From positions 496,001 to 560,000 of the forward strand of contig NZ_CCYK01000006.1 of NCBI RefSeq assembly GCF_000826105.1: a stretch of 64,000 nt of DNA, written 5' to 3'. Position 1 is the first letter of the stretch. The number at the start of each line of letters is the position of its first letter. The notes under the pieces are model-generated. The model was not told the origin of the DNA, ran no database searches, and worked only from the letters and a program-made list of their open reading frames with translations. Shown piece by piece: positions 9,168 to 17,289 of this stretch. Source of the stretch: Pseudomonas massiliensis. Lineage in GTDB: Bacteria > Pseudomonadota > Gammaproteobacteria > Pseudomonadales > Pseudomonadaceae. The position numbers were made by a program, and so were the translations under genes.

Positions 9168-10529
9168 ATGTTTGCCAACGAAGTAGAAGCGCGGCTGTTC
9201 CTGCAGGAACAGCCCGACATCGAGCTGTTCGAGCTTTTCATTCTCGACGCCAGTGGCGTGCCCCGGGGCAAGCTGCTGCACCGGGAGGAATTGCTGGACA
9301 CCTACCGTAGCGGCCGGCCGTTGCCCAGCACCATGCTGGGCCTGACGCTGCAGGGCGAAGATGTGGAAGGCTCCGGCCTCGTCTGGGACGTGGGCGATAT
9401 CGACTGCCGCGCCTATCCCCTGCCGGGAAGTCTGGTTCCGCTGCCCTGGCGACAGATTCCCACGGCAGCGCTGCAGGTAAGCATGCACCCGGTAGAGGGC
9501 ATGCCTGCCACGGTCGCCGACCCTCGCCACCTTCTGGCCGGGGCGATCCAGCGGCTGGAAGCCATCGGCTTACATCCGGTGATGGCATGCGAGCTGGAAT
9601 TCTACCTGCTCGACCAGCAACGCGACGGCCAGGGCCGACCGCAACCGGCACTGGATGCCGATGGCGGCCGGCCTCGAGCCACCCAGGTCTATGGCCTGCG
9701 CGAGCTGGAACAGATCGAGCCCTTCCTGGCCGACCTGTACAGCGCCTGCAGGCTGCAGGGGATACCGGCGCGCACGGCCATCTCCGAATACGCGCCTGGT
9801 CAGGTAGAGATCACCCTGGAGCATGGTCCGGCCTTGCAGGCCATGGACCAGGCCGTGCGCTACAAGCGCCTGGTCAGGGGCGTGGCCCACCGTCATGGCA
9901 TGCAAGCCTGCTTCATGGCCAAACCCTTCGGCCACCTGGCCGGCACGGGGATGCACATGCATGTAAGCCTGGCGGATGACCGAGGCCGCAACCTGTTCGC
10001 CAGCGAAGACAAAGCCGGCACGCCTCTGCTAGGCCAGGCGGTCGGCGGCATGCTCGAACACCTGCTCGACAGCCTGTTGCTGTTCTGCCCCAACGCCAAC
10101 TCCTATCGCCGCTTCCAGGCCAACAGCTATGCCCCCCTGGCGCCCACCTGGGGCGTGGACAACCGCACCGTCAGCCTGCGCGTACCGGGCGGCCCCGCTT
10201 CCAGCCGGCATATTGAACACCGCGTCTGTGGCGCTGATGCCAACCCTTACCTCGCGGCAGCGGCAATACTGGCCGCTATCGAAGATGGCATCCGCCGCCA
10301 GCTCGACCCTGGTGCGCCCGTGCAAGGCAACGGCTATGCCCAGGCCACCACCTTCCTGCCCACGGACTGGCTGAGCGCCTTGAACGCCTTCGAGGCGTCG
10401 CCGTGGGTGCGTGAGGCGTTCGGCGATGGCTTCCGGCGGGTGTACCTGGCGGTAAAGCGCGCCGAATATCGACAATTCATGGCCGAAGTCAGCGAGCAAG
10501 ACTGGCGCTGGTATCTGACCCAAGCCTGA
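9168..10529 (+). CDS. Glutamine synthetase family protein, probable gamma-glutamylpolyamine synthetase
   Basis: Protein of 453 residues with the glutamine-synthetase fold: ELEFYL (142-147) and EYAPGQVE (207-214) carry metal-binding Glu residues, GTGMHMHVSL (259-268) the conserved His, and NRTVSLRVPGG the Arg-containing ATP site. The sequence type is that of PuuA/SpuI-like enzymes that ligate glutamate to polyamines such as putrescine, not of GlnA, whose adenylylation loop is not seen. GAGTGAG precedes the ATG. The next gene, 22 bases downstream, encodes the matching FAD oxidase, so the two probably catalyse successive steps of polyamine breakdown. The exact amine substrate is not shown by the sequence. 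Confidence 0.88.
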   Translation: MFANEVEARLFLQEQPDIELFELFILDASGVPRGKLLHREELLDTYRSGRPLPSTMLGLTLQGEDVEGSGLVWDVGDIDCRAYPLPGSLVPLPWRQIPTAALQVSMHPVEGMPATVADPRHLLAGAIQRLEAIGLHPVMACELEFYLLDQQRDGQGRPQPALDADGGRPRATQVYGLRELEQIEPFLADLYSACRLQGIPARTAISEYAPGQVEITLEHGPALQAMDQAVRYKRLVRGVAHRHGMQACFMAKPFGHLAGTGMHMHVSLADDRGRNLFASEDKAGTPLLGQAVGGMLEHLLDSLLLFCPNANSYRRFQANSYAPLAPTWGVDNRTVSLRVPGGPASSRHIEHRVCGADANPYLAAAAILAAIEDGIRRQLDPGAPVQGNGYAQATTFLPTDWLSALNAFEASPWVREAFGDGFRRVYLAVKRAEYRQFMAEVSEQDWRWYLTQA

Positions 10530-10551
10530 GCCTGCATCCGGAGTAAAGAGC

Positions 10552-11835
10552 ATGACCCCTCGTAGCCCTTCCTATTACACCGCGACCATTGGCCAGGAGA
10601 GCGATTACCCCGTCTGCCAAGGCACCTATGAAGTGGACGTGGCCATCATCGGCGGCGGCTTCACCGGCGTCGCCACGGCCGTGGAACTGGCCGAGCGCGG
10701 CTACCGCGTGGCCATCGTCGAGCAGAACAAGGTCGGCTGGGGCGCCAGCGGGCGCAACGGTGGCCAGGTCACCGGCAGCCTCTCCGGAGATCAGGCGATG
10801 CGCAAGCAGATGCGCGTCCGCCTGGGCGGACAGGTGGATGACTTCATCTGGGCGTTGCGCTGGCGCGGTCACGACATCATCGAGCAAAGGGTGACGCGTT
10901 ATGCCATCGACTGCGACCTGCGCCATGGCCACCTGCATGCCGCCCTCAAGCCGGCCCATATGGACGAATTGCGCGCCAGCCTGAGCGAAGCCCAAACCCG
11001 CGGCATGGGCGACAGGGTCACGTTACTGGACCGCGCCGGCGTGCGGGACCACCTGCAAAGCGACCTTTACATAGGCGCGCTGAAAAATACCCGCAACCTG
11101 CACCTGCATCCCTTGAACCTGTGCCTGGGCGAAGCCCGGGCCGCCCATGGCCTGGGCGCACGGGTGTTCGAGAACAGCGAGGTCGTGGAGATCGTTCACG
11201 GCCCACGCCCGGCCCTGGTGACCGCCCATGGGCGCATCGACGCAGCCCAGGTGGTGCTGGCCGGTGACGTTTATCATCGGCTGGAGCCCGCCCGGCTGGG
11301 CGGCAAGATCTTCCCGGCCATGGGCAGCATCGTCGCCACGGCGCCGCTGGGCGAGCTGGCCCGGGAGCTCAATCCCCAGAACCTGGCGGTATACGACTGC
11401 CGCTTCGTGCTGGACTATTACCGGTTCACCGCCGACGGCCGCCTACTGTTCGGCGGTGGTGCCAACTATTCAGGCAGGGATTCGCGGGATATCGCCGGGG
11501 AACTGAGGCCCTGCATCGAGCGCACCTTCCCCCGCCTCAAGGGCGTGCCCATCGACTTCCAGTGGAGCTGCGCCATGGGCATCGTGGTCAACCGGATTCC
11601 GCAATTGGGCAAGCTGTCCGAGAATGTCTGGTATTGCCAAGGCTATTCGGGCCACGGCATCGCTACCAGTCACATCATGGGAGAAATCATGGCCGAAGCG
11701 GTCAGCGGTACCCTCAACCGCTTCGACACCTTTGCCCAGTGCCGTCACGTCCGGGTACCGGCCGGGAGGCTGCTGGGCAATCCCTTGCTCGCGGCAGGCA
11801 TGTGGTATTACCAGATGCTGGAAAAGCTGCGCTAG
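10552..11835 (+). CDS. FAD-dependent oxidoreductase, probable gamma-glutamylputrescine oxidase type
   Basis: D-amino-acid-oxidase-family flavoenzyme of 427 residues. The N-terminal dinucleotide-binding motif is AIIGGGFTGVATAVELAERG (residues 31-50, GGGFTG at 34-39), and WGASGRNGGQ is the typical second FAD contact of PuuB/OrdL-like proteins; GYSGHGI near the C terminus closes the FAD site. It should oxidise the gamma-glutamylated amine made by the preceding enzyme, releasing H2O2. GGAG lies 8 bases before the ATG. Genes for the later pathway steps (aldehyde dehydrogenase, gamma-glutamyl hydrolase) are not next to it. The gene runs into REP array B. Confidence 0.85.
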   Translation: MTPRSPSYYTATIGQESDYPVCQGTYEVDVAIIGGGFTGVATAVELAERGYRVAIVEQNKVGWGASGRNGGQVTGSLSGDQAMRKQMRVRLGGQVDDFIWALRWRGHDIIEQRVTRYAIDCDLRHGHLHAALKPAHMDELRASLSEAQTRGMGDRVTLLDRAGVRDHLQSDLYIGALKNTRNLHLHPLNLCLGEARAAHGLGARVFENSEVVEIVHGPRPALVTAHGRIDAAQVVLAGDVYHRLEPARLGGKIFPAMGSIVATAPLGELARELNPQNLAVYDCRFVLDYYRFTADGRLLFGGGANYSGRDSRDIAGELRPCIERTFPRLKGVPIDFQWSCAMGIVVNRIPQLGKLSENVWYCQGYSGHGIATSHIMGEIMAEAVSGTLNRFDTFAQCRHVRVPAGRLLGNPLLAAGMWYYQMLEKLR

Positions 11836-11840
11836 CCCGA

Positions 11841-12085
11841 AACCTGCTGGACCCAGCGGCAGGTGGGGAACCGCTGCAAAACCTGCGCGATCATTCGGCA
11901 GCTGCCGCTGCCTCCCACAGGATGAACTGAACCCCTGAGCCAACCGGAAACCTGTAGGACCCAGCGCCAGCTGGGGAATCGCTGCCAGACCCTTGCGATC
12001 ATTCGGCAGCTGCCGCTGCCTCCCACAGGATGAACTGAACCCTAAGCCAACCGGAAACCTGTGGGACCCAGCGCAAGCTGGGGAA
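11841..12085. repeat. REP/BIME array B, 107-108-bp unit, 2.3 copies
   Basis: Units begin at 11841, 11949 and 12056 (the last truncated). Each has a direct element (e.g. AGGACCCAGCGCCAGCTGGG, then GAA at 11949 onward) and an inverted element (TTCGGCAGCTGCCGCTGCC, then TCCCACAGG; 11894-11921 and 12002-12029). Core palindromes are the same family as array A but the spacer sequences differ. It occupies the whole gap between the convergent oxidase and fadD1 genes. Confidence 0.85.
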
Positions 12086-12101
12086 TCGCTGCTGCGGGAG
12101 C

Positions 12102-13799
12102 TCAGGCGGTTTTCTTCAGGCCCAGCTTCTTGAGCTCTGCGTCACGCAGTTCGCGGCGCAGGATCTTCCCTACGTTGGTAGTGGGCAGGCTGTCACGGAA
12201 CTCCACGGCCTTCGGCACCTTGTAGCCAGTGACATTGGCGCGCATGTGGTCCAGAACCTGATCCTTGGTCAGGCTCATGCCCGGCTTGATCACCACGAAT
12301 ACCTTGATGGCCTCGCCGGATTTTTCATCGGGGATGCCGATGGCCGCGCACTGGAACACGCCTGGCAGGGTTACCAGGACATCTTCCAGCTCGTTGGGAT
12401 AGACGTTGAAACCGGAGACCAGGATCATATCCTTCTTGCGGTCGACGATGCGGATATAGCCATCCGGTTGAATGATCGCAATATCGCCGGTCTTGAGCCA
12501 GCCGGCTTCATCGAGCATTTCAGCGGTAGCGTCCGGGCGTTCCCAGTAGCCTTTCATTACCTGCGGGCCCTTTACGCAGAGTTCGCCTGTTTCACCAAGG
12601 CCGAGTTCACGGCCAGTGTCATCGATGACCCGGCACAAGGTGGAAGGCACTGGAATGCCGATGGTGCCGATTTGCACCGCCTGCTTGGGGTTTACGGTAG
12701 CGACCGGGCTGGTTTCGGTCATCCCGTAGCCTTCGCAGATGGAGCAGCCAGTGACTTCCTGCCAACGGTCGGCCACTGCCACCTGCAGGGCCATGCCGCC
12801 CGAAAGCGTGAGCTTGAGGGGCGAGAAGTCCAGTCGGCGGAATTCGGCGTTATTGCACAAGGCCACGAACAGCGTATTGAGGCCTACGAAACCGGTGAAT
12901 TTCCACTTGCCCAACTCTTTGACCATGGCCGACAGGTCGCGGGGGTTACTGATGAGCACGTTGTGGTTGCCCATGAGCATCATGGCCATGCAATGGAAGG
13001 TAAAGGCGTAGATATGGTAGAGCGGCAGCGGGGTGATGAGGATCTCGCATCCCTCGGCCAGGTTGGAACCCATCAGCGCCTTGCACTGCAACATGTTGGC
13101 TACCAGGTTGCGATGGGTCAGCATCGCGCCCTTGGCAACCCCGGTGGTGCCGCCAGTGTACTGCAGCACGGCCACATCCCCGGAGGGCGGGTTGGCTTCG
13201 GTTACCGCAATGCCGCGCCCCAGGGCCAGGGCCTGGTTGAAAGGCACGGCATCCGGGATGTGGTAAGGCGGCACCATCTTTTTAACATAGCGCACCACGC
13301 TGTTCACCAGCAGGCGCTTGACCGGCGGCAGCAGGTCGGCCACCTCGGTGATGATCACATGGCGCACCGAAGTACGCGGAACCACGGCCTGCGCCAGGTG
13401 AGCCATGTTGGCCAGGCATACGAGGGCCTTGGCGCCCGAATCCTTGAACTGGTGCTCCATTTCCCGCGCGGTGTACAGGGGATTGGTGTTGACCACGATC
13501 AAGCCGGCGCGGATGGCACCAAACACCGCCACCGGGTATTGAAGGACGTTGGGCAGCTGTACGGCGATGCGGTCGCCAGGAACCAGGTCCGTATGTCGCT
13601 GCAGCCAGGCCGCGAATGCCCCGGACAGTTCATACAGCTCGCCATAGGTCAGTGTCTTGCCCAGGTTGCTGAAAGCTGGCTTGTCGGCGAAGCGCTGGCA
13701 CGACGCTCGCAGCACCGCCTGGATGTTGGGATAGGCGTCTGGATCGATCTCGGCCGGAATGCCTTGAGGGTACTTGTCTGTCCAGAAATTGTCGGCCAT
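12102..13799 (-). CDS. fadD1: Long-chain fatty-acid--CoA ligase FadD1
   Basis: Adenylate-forming enzyme of 565 residues that activates fatty acids to acyl-CoA for beta-oxidation. The AMP-binding signature YTGGTTGVAKG is at 214-224, GYGMTETSP at 357-365, and the C-terminal hinge/lysine region reads DRKKDMILVSGFNVYPNE. GAGGAG stands about 10 bases upstream of the ATG. It follows a paralogue (fadD2) on the same strand with a 172-base gap containing a 22-bp palindrome, so it may have its own promoter. The numbering follows the Pseudomonas convention that the copy nearer phaJ1 is fadD2; this is based on position, not on measured specificity. Confidence 0.92.
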   Translation of the reverse strand: MADNFWTDKYPQGIPAEIDPDAYPNIQAVLRASCQRFADKPAFSNLGKTLTYGELYELSGAFAAWLQRHTDLVPGDRIAVQLPNVLQYPVAVFGAIRAGLIVVNTNPLYTAREMEHQFKDSGAKALVCLANMAHLAQAVVPRTSVRHVIITEVADLLPPVKRLLVNSVVRYVKKMVPPYHIPDAVPFNQALALGRGIAVTEANPPSGDVAVLQYTGGTTGVAKGAMLTHRNLVANMLQCKALMGSNLAEGCEILITPLPLYHIYAFTFHCMAMMLMGNHNVLISNPRDLSAMVKELGKWKFTGFVGLNTLFVALCNNAEFRRLDFSPLKLTLSGGMALQVAVADRWQEVTGCSICEGYGMTETSPVATVNPKQAVQIGTIGIPVPSTLCRVIDDTGRELGLGETGELCVKGPQVMKGYWERPDATAEMLDEAGWLKTGDIAIIQPDGYIRIVDRKKDMILVSGFNVYPNELEDVLVTLPGVFQCAAIGIPDEKSGEAIKVFVVIKPGMSLTKDQVLDHMRANVTGYKVPKAVEFRDSLPTTNVGKILRRELRDAELKKLGLKKTA

Positions 13800-13955
13800 G
13801 GAACCCTGCTCCTCGTGCAGCGAGATCAGCGCATTCGATGCGGTTTTTATAGATATGTCAAAAGCGCGCCGAGATTAGCAGTTTTGCCAGATACCGCCTA
13901 GAGCCACGGCAGGCTATCAAGTCATATTGAAAACCCACCGCGAAGCTTTGGTCAC

Positions 13956-13977
13956 GTTTAGAGTAATTGCTCTAAAC
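13956..13977. promoter_or_regulatory. 22-bp palindrome at the fadD2 stop codon, upstream of fadD1
   Basis: GTTTAGAG (13956-13963) and CTCTAAAC (13970-13977) form a perfect 8-bp inverted repeat with a 6-base centre. The arm nearer fadD2 contains its stop codon. No T-run follows, so an operator or RNA processing site is as likely as a terminator. It does not fit the PsrA consensus as I remember it. The rest of the 172-base gap shows no gene. Confidence 0.5.
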
Positions 13978-15699
13978 CTTGCCGGCCGCCTGGTTCGAGA
14001 CTTCCGCGGCGAGAGCTTCGTCGCGCAGGGCACGTCGAAGGATCTTGCCTACCGGTGTCATGGGTAGGCTCTGGCGGACTATCACCTGACGGGGCACTTT
14101 GTAGGCGGCCAGGTTTTCCCTGCACCAGGCCTGAAGGCTGGCTTCGTCGCAGCCGCCTTCGCGGGGCACGACGTACAGCCGTACGGCTTCACCCGTACGC
14201 GGATCCGGAACGCCAATGGCAGCGCAGTTGAGTACCTGAGGATGCGCCATCACCACGTCTTCCACCTCATTGGGATAAACGTTGAAGCCGGAAACGATGA
14301 TCATGTCTTTCTTGCGATCGACGATGCGCACGAAACCATCGGCTTCGATCACCGCCATATCGCCGGTGCGCAGCCAGCCGTCCGCGTCCAGCGCCTGAGC
14401 CGTGGCCTCAGGCTGCTGCCAATAGCCTTTCATGACCTGGGGGCCTTGCACACAAAGCTCGCCAGACTCACCAAGAGGCAATTCATTGCCCTGCTCGTCC
14501 ACCACTTTCAGAGCCGTGCCGACCAGGGGCAAGCCCACCGTGCCAAGGCGAGCGGCCGCGCCATAAGGGTTAGTGCATACCACTGGCGAGGTTTCGGTCA
14601 GGCCATAGCCCTCGGCGATGCGGCAACCGGTCAGGGCTTCCCAGCGCTCGGCGGTGGCCCTGACCAGCGCGGTGCCGCCTGAATTGGTCACCTTGAGCCC
14701 GGAAAAATCGAGGCTGGCAAACCCGGGATGATCCATAAGGGCCACGAACAGCGTATTGAGGCCCACGAAGGACGTGAAGCGCCAACGCCCCAGTTCCTTG
14801 ATGAAGGCCGGAATGTCTCGTGGATTGGTGACGAGGACGTTATGGTTGCCAGCCACCATCATGCACAGGCAGTGGGCGGTGAACGCATAGATGTGATAGA
14901 GCGGCAAGGGTGCGATGGCGATTTCCTCTCCCTCGCCCACCAGGGGGCGCCCGTCGGGCCCCAGCTGGCGAAACCATGCGTGCATCTGCTGCATGTTCGC
15001 CAACAGGTTGCCGTGGGTCAGCATGGCGCCCTTGGCCTGCCCTGTGGTGCCGCCGGTGTACTGCAGCACGGCGATGTCGCCGCGCTGCAAGGGTACCGGC
15101 GTGACGGCGCCCTTGCGCCCGACACGCAAGGCCTCGTTGAAGCGGACCGCCCGCGGGAGGCGATATTCGGGCACCATTTTCTTGAAGCGCGCTACCGCCA
15201 GGTTGACCAGCCAGCCCTTGGCGGGAGGCAGCAGGTCGCCCATGCGCGCCTCGATCAGGTAATCGATGGGCGTGTCCTTGACCACCTCTTGCACCCGGTC
15301 GCCGAAGAGATTCAGGTACACCAGCGCCCGCGCGCCGGAATCCTTGAACTGATGGCGCATTTCCCGAACGGTGTACAAGGGATTGGTGTTCACCACGATC
15401 AAGCCGGCGCACAGGGCGCCGAACACGGCGATAGGGTATTGGGAAACATTGGGCAGTTGCACCGCGATGCGGTCGCCAGGCAGCAGGTTCGTGTGCTGCT
15501 GCAACCATGAAGCGAAGCCCAGCGCCTCTCGCTCCAGCTCTGCATAGGTCAGGGTGCGGCCCATGTTGCTGAAGGCGGGCTTGTCGGCGAAGCGGCGACA
15601 GGCGTGCTGGAAGACGTCAACCACTGATTGCCAGGCGTTGAAGTCGATTACCGAAGGTACGCCCTGGGGGCGCTTGTCCTGCCAGAAGTCGGGTTGCAT
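13972..15699 (-). CDS. fadD2: Long-chain fatty-acid--CoA ligase FadD2
   Basis: Second acyl-CoA ligase (575 residues), clearly paralogous to the downstream fadD1 product along its whole length. The AMP-binding motif YTGGTTGQAKGAMLTHG, the motif GYGLTETSP and the C-terminal DRKKDMIIVSGFNVYPNE are all present. AGGGGA precedes the ATG by 9 bases. Compared with FadD1 it has a longer insertion after the P-loop region (FRQLGPDGRPLVGEGEE). Paired fadD genes with different chain-length preferences are known in Pseudomonas; which one this prefers cannot be read from sequence. Divergent from phaJ1, with which it shares a 174-base promoter region. Confidence 0.92.
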   Translation of the reverse strand: MQPDFWQDKRPQGVPSVIDFNAWQSVVDVFQHACRRFADKPAFSNMGRTLTYAELEREALGFASWLQQHTNLLPGDRIAVQLPNVSQYPIAVFGALCAGLIVVNTNPLYTVREMRHQFKDSGARALVYLNLFGDRVQEVVKDTPIDYLIEARMGDLLPPAKGWLVNLAVARFKKMVPEYRLPRAVRFNEALRVGRKGAVTPVPLQRGDIAVLQYTGGTTGQAKGAMLTHGNLLANMQQMHAWFRQLGPDGRPLVGEGEEIAIAPLPLYHIYAFTAHCLCMMVAGNHNVLVTNPRDIPAFIKELGRWRFTSFVGLNTLFVALMDHPGFASLDFSGLKVTNSGGTALVRATAERWEALTGCRIAEGYGLTETSPVVCTNPYGAAARLGTVGLPLVGTALKVVDEQGNELPLGESGELCVQGPQVMKGYWQQPEATAQALDADGWLRTGDMAVIEADGFVRIVDRKKDMIIVSGFNVYPNEVEDVVMAHPQVLNCAAIGVPDPRTGEAVRLYVVPREGGCDEASLQAWCRENLAAYKVPRQVIVRQSLPMTPVGKILRRALRDEALAAEVSNQAAGKV

Positions 15700-15873
15700 T
15701 GTTGTTTTCCCCTGCTTGAAGCGCGGGCTTCATGCTCACGCAGCCTTGAGCCGAAAGTAGCAGTTGCTTCCCTGGGAGGCATCCGCAAAGGGGGCGTTAT
15801 TTACATCCTGAATTGATTGGCCGAAGCCACATGACGATACACTAGAGGCTTTCTCGCGAACCGGACATCCCGC

Positions 15874-16344
15874 ATGACCCAAAGCACCAACACCCCTTAT
15901 GAAACGCTCGAAGTCGGCCAGACCGCCAGCTACACCCGGCAGGTCACCGACCGGGAGATCCAGCTGTTCGCCGCGCTGTCCGGTGATCGCAACCCGGTTC
16001 ACCTGGATGACGAATTCGCCGCCAAGACCATCTTCCGCGAGCGCATCGCCCACGGCATGATCACCGGCGCGCTGATCAGCGCGGCGGTGGCGTGCGAGTT
16101 GCCCGGCCCCGGCACCATCTACCTGGGCCAGCAGATGAGCTTCGTCAAGCCGGTCAAGCCTGGCGACACCCTGACCGTGCGCCTGGAAATCCTCGAGAAG
16201 CTGCCCAAGTTCAAGGTGCGCATTGCCACACGGGTCTTCAATCAGGCCGATGAGCTGGTAGTCGATGGCGAAGCTGAAATCCTCGCCCCGCGCAAATCCC
16301 AGAGCGTCACCCTGGCCACTCTGCCGGACATAGCCATCGGTTGA
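15874..16344 (+). CDS. phaJ1: (R)-specific enoyl-CoA hydratase PhaJ1 (MaoC-like)
   Basis: Hot-dog-fold hydratase of 156 residues, exactly the length I recall for PhaJ1 of P. aeruginosa. The catalytic Asp-His region is FAALSGDRNPVHLDDEFA, followed by the conserved RIAHGMITGALISAAVA. It converts trans-2-enoyl-CoA from beta-oxidation to (R)-3-hydroxyacyl-CoA, a precursor for medium-chain-length PHA. Position beside two fadD genes supports that role. The ribosome site is weak (GGAC). Alternative: a generic MaoC dehydratase. Confidence 0.88.
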   Translation: MTQSTNTPYETLEVGQTASYTRQVTDREIQLFAALSGDRNPVHLDDEFAAKTIFRERIAHGMITGALISAAVACELPGPGTIYLGQQMSFVKPVKPGDTLTVRLEILEKLPKFKVRIATRVFNQADELVVDGEAEILAPRKSQSVTLATLPDIAIG

Positions 16345-16420
16345 GAGGAGCAGGATGCTGGCCGCGGCTTCAAGCAAGACCTGCTCATGCCGCGCGCCCT
16401 GTCGCAGGTTCCCCGGAACG

Positions 16421-16444
16421 AAAAAAAGGCGACCGAAGTCGCCT
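16421..16444 (-). terminator. Rho-independent terminator for leftward transcription
   Basis: AGGCGAC and GTCGCCT form a 7-bp stem closed by a CGAA loop (16427-16444), and seven A residues at 16421-16427 give a U-run on the leftward transcript. It ends the transcript of the lysine-rich small gene at 16536-16694; phaJ1 reads into it from the other side. Confidence 0.85.
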
Positions 16445-16535
16445 GAATATGCCTTGCGTGCCCGAGGACAGTAGGGGTACCACTGCCTCGCGAGCCGATC
16501 ATCCCGCGTGGCGAGACGTACTGTACTGACCGAGA

Positions 16536-16694
16536 TCAACGCTTCTTCGGTTTTTTCTTCGTTTTTTTCTTGCCCGCCATGGGCATGGCCTGCTCGAACG
16601 CGCGGCGCATGTCAGCCAGACGCTTGTCGTTGAGGTCGTGTTGGCGGCGGGCGCGTTCAGCGGCGAAGTCGAATAGGTTGTCGTCTTGGCTCAT
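16536..16694 (-). CDS. Small lysine-rich conserved hypothetical protein (52 residues)
   Basis: A 52-residue frame starting ATG at 16694: N-terminal MSQDDNLFDFAAERARRQHD, then LNDKRLADMRRAFEQAMPMA, and a strongly basic tail of 12 residues, GKKKTKKKPKKR. The acidic/helical front and poly-lysine tail suggest a nucleic-acid or ribosome contact, but no function is known to me. A strong terminator lies about 90 bases downstream, supporting expression. A small gene occurs at the equivalent place in other Pseudomonas, as far as I recall. The ribosome site is poor (GGCCTGATC before ATG). Confidence 0.65.
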   Translation of the reverse strand: MSQDDNLFDFAAERARRQHDLNDKRLADMRRAFEQAMPMAGKKKTKKKPKKR

Positions 16695-16755
16695 GATCAG
16701 GCCGGTCTATGAAAAGAGAAAGACTATCATGGCCTGCCTCCAGGCCGCTTGCCAG

Positions 16756-17082
16756 TCACACTTCCAGATCTACCCATAATCCCCGGCGCGGCGGGGCATC
16801 CATCAAAGGCACCGCCGGCACGGTGTTATCGGCGTTGAGCACATCACCCGGTACTACCAGAGCTTCTTCCGGCTCGCCTTCCCGGCGCTGGCGTTGTCGC
16901 CGTTGCTCATGCTCGCGCAGCAGCAACGCAGCTTCTTCCCGTTCGCGATTGCGCAGGTCGATGTCTGTATCGGCGGAGGGCGCCTGGGGCGCGGCCACGG
17001 GCGGTATCTCGGGCGTTGGTTTGACCGGGTCCAATTGTGGGTTCACCGGCACGAAAGGTTGCAGTGTCACGGGTGGAATCAT
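16756..17082 (-). CDS. Proline-rich conserved hypothetical protein
   Basis: Protein of 108 residues with a proline/valine-rich front (PPVTLQPFVPVNPQLDPVKP), a charged helix with many Arg/Glu (LRNREREEAALLLREHEQRR) and a C-terminal PPRRGLWVDLEV. No signal peptide or membrane segment is obvious. It precedes the small lysine-rich gene on the same strand by 61 bases and is divergent from rapA. No function can be assigned; the compositional pattern suggests a disordered protein with one coiled coil. Confidence 0.6.
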   Translation of the reverse strand: MIPPVTLQPFVPVNPQLDPVKPTPEIPPVAAPQAPSADTDIDLRNREREEAALLLREHEQRRQRQRREGEPEEALVVPGDVLNADNTVPAVPLMDAPPRRGLWVDLEV

Positions 17083-17289
17083 GTTTCGCCTCCGGCCAGC
17101 ATGATGGAGGGTGCGCCTACCTGATCGGCAGGCGAAGTACTGGCTGACCGGGTCATCGGCCAGCCGGTGCTAGACTTGAGGCTATTCGTCGGGCGGATGC
17201 GACATAGGGCAGCGGCCAAAGATGTCACCGACTTTGGTTCTCTCCAGACGATCCGTTAGAATCCCCGGTTTTTGCAGGCGGAGTAAGGC

